Shown one piece after another: positions 18,854-22,931 of a DNA stretch of 22,931 nucleotides. The translations under genes were made by a program, and so were the position numbers. The notes beneath the pieces were generated by a model that searched no databases, was not told where the DNA came from, and saw only the letters and a program-made list of their open reading frames with translations. Every line of letters starts with the position of its first letter. Position 1 is the stretch's first letter. Source of the stretch: Suillus spraguei (lineage: Eukaryota; Basidiomycota; Agaricomycetes; Boletales; Suillaceae); assembly GCA_016800925.1 (NCBI GenBank), contig JABCPU010000874.1:1-22931 (forward strand), written 5' to 3'.

Positions 18854-21800
18854 ATGCCTCAAGCATCCCGTGGAAATGCTCGTCAGCCTGACTCCAGGGA
18901 GGTCCAGAAGGCCATGGACAAGGAGCAGAAAAGAAGCCGAGGCGCCATGTCATGCGCTGAGTGTAGAAGGTGGGTGTTCCATTTTTGATTAGTTTCCGCC
19001 TCTCATGTTTTGCGGCTAGACTCAAATTGAAATGCGATAAAACTGTTCCGTGCTCTTCATGCAAACGCAGAGGCTGTTCAGCTATCTGTCCTAATGGTAC
19101 GGCACGTGTCAATCTGCTGTAAAAAATTTCCTCTTATCAAGGACATGGGCGCTAGGTTCCCTCACGACTGGTCAGGGAACTCGGTGAGTCCCCTTCAAGC
19201 ATGTAGGTCGCCGAGGACTCCATGTTAATGCTGTTCCTTGTTTCAGGTTTGTGCTAGCAGATACAGAAAAATTACATCAAAAGATTGCACAAATGAGTGA
19301 CAGGATTCGTCAGCTTGAAGATGCACTCTCTATTGTGCAATCCGGTCCTGGCGAACAGCATCCTCTTCTGCATAGGGATCTTCTCGACATTAAGTCAATC
19401 ATAGATTTGCACGCTGCTGTGGATGAGGAAACCACAGGTAAATCCAAGCCTGAGGTCGATGATGACTCCCAATACATCGAATCTTTTGGGACGCTCGCCA
19501 TACGGGACGATGGAGCCGCAACTTTTTATGGTCCATCCGCCGGGTCAGAGGTTAGCATTAGATTTTCAACTTTTTTTACAATGGTTGATTGCATCACAAT
19601 AATGCATTTAGAGCCTGCTCATCGTAGGTTACGAGGGACCTGTCAATAGCGCCACTAGACTAATTATGTGCCACAGGGAGAGTCTGCTGTATCATCGACA
19701 CCTGGTTTTAGTCCAGGCGACAGGACACAGCATAGTACTACTGAACACCTGCCTTCCGGTGTCAAGCATCTATCAAAGTCTTTCCCTTTGGCTCCAGTGT
19801 TTAATGACGAGGTTGATCTCGACTACCTCATTCAACATCATCTACCTCCTTGGCATCGTGCTCGTCACTTGAGTGAATTGTATCTCCAGCAAGCACCATG
19901 GTTCTTTGGAGCGGTAACAAAGAGGCAACTGATGGAGGAAAACCTTCCTTTATGGTACGCAGAGGCATCAGATCTCATTTATCTGGGTTCCGTGGCGCCA
20001 CCAGTGACTTCGGGGAATGATGCTTTGACCAAAGGTCCTCATGAACTCGCCCTGATGTTCGTAATATTCTGCTTTGGGGCACTGACGGATTACAGATTGC
20101 CCCCCGCGCCAGACAACGAGGAAGCCGACATGTATTTCCAGCTTACGCGCGCTGCCCTAAACTTGGAGCCCGTACTTGACCGTCCACCATCAGTAGCAAC
20201 CATTCAGACGCTGGCTTTACTTGCAATTTATCAGGGCCTTTGCAGTGGAGAAAACAGCATCGAGAGCACTTGGGGAATCTTTGGACTGGCAACAAAATTA
20301 GCTCAGAGCGTGAGTGGTATTGTTTTCTTGTTTCTACTTATCTTGACGCCGTGCTATACAGATTGGACTGCGTCAGTAATTCAGTCATTTCTATCATCGG
20401 TCAAATCAGCTCATCATTCACTGCCAGACCGTGATTGCGCCCGCTGGCAGCTATCTCCACAAGAGGTGCAAAAGCGTCGTGCGTTGTTCTGGGAGCTATT
20501 CATCACAGACGGGTGGCAGGTAAATTTTATTTGGTAATTTCATGGAGTGTTATTAACCTTCACAGTCCTTGGCCACAGGTCGTCTTGCTACGTTTTACCT
20601 GCCTTTTGTAGACTGTGAACTACCCAATGACCCCGACCCCACAGTGGATGAAGACGGAAGTGTTTTATCAAGCTGTCGGTTCTATTTTCTTCTTTTTCGT
20701 ATGTCAGTCTCAACGATAATAACCTCAGTCCCGGCATGGAAAGCTCGCTTTGGTTTCCATTGCATATCCGCAGTCATCCAACATGCTCAAACGGCAAAGG
20801 TGCCAAAGTATTCTGTTGTCATCGAACTAGATCGCAAGATTCGTGACATGGAGCTTCCAAAATACGCCCAGCAACCTCCCAGAGAAGGCGCTGAACTTGG
20901 GGAAGCAATGAGGCACTACATGCCCGTAACTACCGACACCTTAGTAAGCGACTCAGTCTATCATCAAAGTAATTTCTGAGTTCGTTTCGTTGCAGCTCTG
21001 CTATATGTCCATCGATGTTTTTTTGCGGAAGCTGTATCAAACAACCCCACAAACCCTATGAGCAGCCCATTCGCCCCATCGTTCCTTGCAGGTTACCGCA
21101 GTGCCTGTGAGCTGATTAGCGGTCTTCGTACACAGTTCGACTTGTTTCCAACACAAATTGCCCGCTTCTGGGTTTTGTGGACTCATGCATTTTCCTCATC
21201 CGTGAGCACACCTCGTCGGCATAACCGTCCTGAATTTCATGTTGATGTTCCAACATAATCAGGTGATGCTGTCTTCTGTCGTTACGCATGCATCTGGAAG
21301 CGGTTCTCGGTCGAAGATCACAACTGCAGCCTTGACCGAGCTGCGACGCGCTGTCAGTCTTTTCAAAGAGGCATCTGTTTTCGGAGGTCGAGCGGGGAAA
21401 TTCCTTGTACGTCAGCACTAGCGCTGGTGTCTGAACACCGGACAATGCATGCTGATAGTGATGCCTTTATAGCCTATCCTTGAGAGGCTGTTGCAGAAAG
21501 CTGAACAGGCATATAGTACTGCCACTCCTGCCGTAACTCGACGAGATATCTTCTCGAACACTGGTCCAACGAAGTCGAAGGATGAACTTTCGATTTTCAG
21601 CGGGCAAATCAACAAAATTGCCACGAAGGCCCCCGTACCGCCGTCTTCAGGACGGTCCAGCCATTCACCTGGACATGGCAACAATATGAGTCAACCTCCC
21701 CCGGCGCAGGTAGAAGGCACTCCCCCGCAAGCATTTAGTAACATCCATCCATCGCTACGCGAGCAGTGGAGCAGTTTTGAGGGGGATCTCAATACTCAGC

Positions 21801-22522
21801 TTCATAATGCTCAACGAGACGCGTATTACACAGAAGACGACGCTTTTGTGGTGCCCACGTCTACTGAGGAGTTACGCGGAATGGCTGGTATGTATGAGGC
21901 GCATACCAGGCTCAGCCAGCTCAGCACCAACTGCATCCTGTTACACAGCCACCACAAGGATACCATAGCCATGTTTCCGCATCGTCGCATGGGTATTCTC
22001 AACCGGTCGAGGCACAGAAGTCTTTTCAAAGCGAGAATCAGCGCCAGGAACCTGTGTATTCGTCTGGCAGTCGAGGGCAACGCTACCAGCACGAGCCGCA
22101 GTATACTCAGCCGCTGCCACAATCTCACCATCACCAGCCTGACAATACCCAATACCGTGCGGACCCTCATCAGCAATATTCTCAGCGACATCCCCAGTAT
22201 TATCAATATTATAGCAGGAACAGCCTGCTCACTATGTTCATGATCCATACCAGTCATCATCATCCTTCAGCACTGCAGATCCTCACGTACCTGGTGACTA
22301 CAACGCAAGACCCTCCCAATCCTATTGGGAATCTGCACAGCAGTCGTATCAGGCGCAGGAAAGCGCTATGTATCATCAGTCCTCGTACCATGAGTACCAA
22401 ACCTCCCAACACTCCCAAGCTCCTGGACCCGGTGCAGAATATCCGTCGCTTACCAGCAGCATCTGCAAGAGACGTGGCAATCATTTAATGTTTACGTCGG
22501 CTCGCCGGGTCGGCCGACGTAG
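18854..22522 (+). CDS. Zn2Cys6 fungal-specific transcription factor (Fungal_trans domain), with apparent frame breaks
   Basis: Exons 18854-18969, 19020-19096, 19156-19183, 19247-19550, 19612-19623 (12 nt), 19677-20309, 20362-20371 (10 nt), 20428-20519, 20566-20674, 20729-20943, 20996-21201, 21263-21406 and 21473-22522; about 1000 aa. The Zn2Cys6 cluster is C34-X2-C37-X6-C44-X5-C50-X2-C53-X8-C62, followed by a coiled-coil helix (EKLHQKIAQMSDRIRQLEDA). The middle shows Fungal_trans blocks (SIGLHRDCARW, RRALFWELFITDGWQ, SLATGRLATFYLPFVDCELP). The tail is rich in Gln, Tyr and His and ends YQQHLQETWQSFNVYVGSPG. The expected product is a nuclear regulator; targets are unknown. The frame breaks by one base near 20997, 21898, 22214 and 22448. 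Each break looks like the loss of one base in a short identical run, so it is either assembly error or pseudogene decay. Confidence 0.85.
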
Positions 22523-22931
22523 AACACGCACCTTCTACGCTTGTTCGGATTTGTGCTCCAGTGCTTTCATTTGGCCACCTAGCATTCATTTCACTTTTGT
22601 ACTACCCTCCAGCGCAATATGTATCATTACTATTCGAAATATTGTATATAAGCTATATGCACTGCTTGAAGCAGGAATATTCTGTTCGGTTCGAGTGACG
22701 TACTTCGATGACAGGGGGTCTGGAAATCTCTTATGTGACACAGACAGGAGTAGGAATAGGTATACGGGTAACTCCTATAGCTCTCGTCTTCAAATCATCT
22801 GACTTCAGACATGCTCTGAGCTGTCGTAGAGGACGCACCTCGGGCCAACAATCCCCATCATTATGGCACTCCCCTATACTCAATCGAACCCCGAATGTCC
22901 CTTCGAGCGAAGCTGCTTAGTGGGTACTCAT
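22523..22931. other. 3' flank of the Zn2Cys6 gene
   Basis: Probably 3' UTR and intergenic DNA. One plus-strand frame runs on from the last part of the gene to a stop at 22802, but its composition after 22523 is not coding-like. No further gene or repeat was recognised before the window ends. Confidence 0.45.

Noticed and set aside
19551..19676. Single 126-bp intron between the coiled-coil exon and the next exon
   Set aside because: Possible, but splitting it into 61- and 53-bp introns around a 12-nt exon matches the intron size of the rest of the gene and adds a plausible SLLI. Kept as the preferred model, not proven.
21826..22263. Minus-strand 145-codon ORF opposite the regulator's tail
   Set aside because: It is the antisense shadow of the Gln/His/Tyr-rich coding sequence.

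Overview
This window looks like a filamentous basidiomycete genome, probably Agaricomycetes. The intact genes carry many short introns (about 41-66 bp, GT...AG). The protein families (velvet, BAH-PHD, TB2/DP1/HVA22, Zn2Cys6 plus Fungal_trans regulator, short C2H2 protein) are those expected in that group. All intron/exon models were built by eye from splice signals, reading phase and remembered family motifs. No database search was run.

The window has two halves. Positions 1 to about 11,260 are repeat-rich: the edge of a minus-strand gene (1-126); a foldback element with 323-bp near-identical arms (245-1108); a diverged dispersed repeat in three copies (1167-2300, 5894-6275, 10272-11262); a duplicated degenerate segment with a retropepsin-like frame (6284-7010 and 8033-8700); and eight tRNA-Leu(CAA)-like units with Pol III A-box, B-box and T-run features. 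A 2,871-bp terminal-inverted-repeat element (7231-10101) lies inside one repeat unit of that array, flanked by the 6-bp duplication ATATTC, and itself carries five more units. One two-exon C2H2 zinc-finger gene (4037-4977) sits within this half.

Positions about 13,160 to 22,522 are gene-dense: a complete five-exon velvet regulator (+, 13166-14305); a small hypothetical gene with an apparent one-base frame break (-, 14670-15317); a seven-exon BAH-PHD chromatin reader (-, 15468-16833); divergent from it over a 244-bp shared promoter, a TB2/DP1/HVA22 (REEP/Yop1-like) membrane-shaping protein (+, 17078-18173); and a large Zn2Cys6 transcription factor (+, 18854-22522) with two microexons and four apparent one-base losses in its 3' part.

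The right half thus groups regulators (velvet, BAH-PHD, Zn2Cys6) around one ER-shaping gene. Nothing in the sequence shows that they form a pathway. The least ordinary structures are the tRNA-like tandem array with its nested TIR element, and the repeated pattern of one-base frame breaks.
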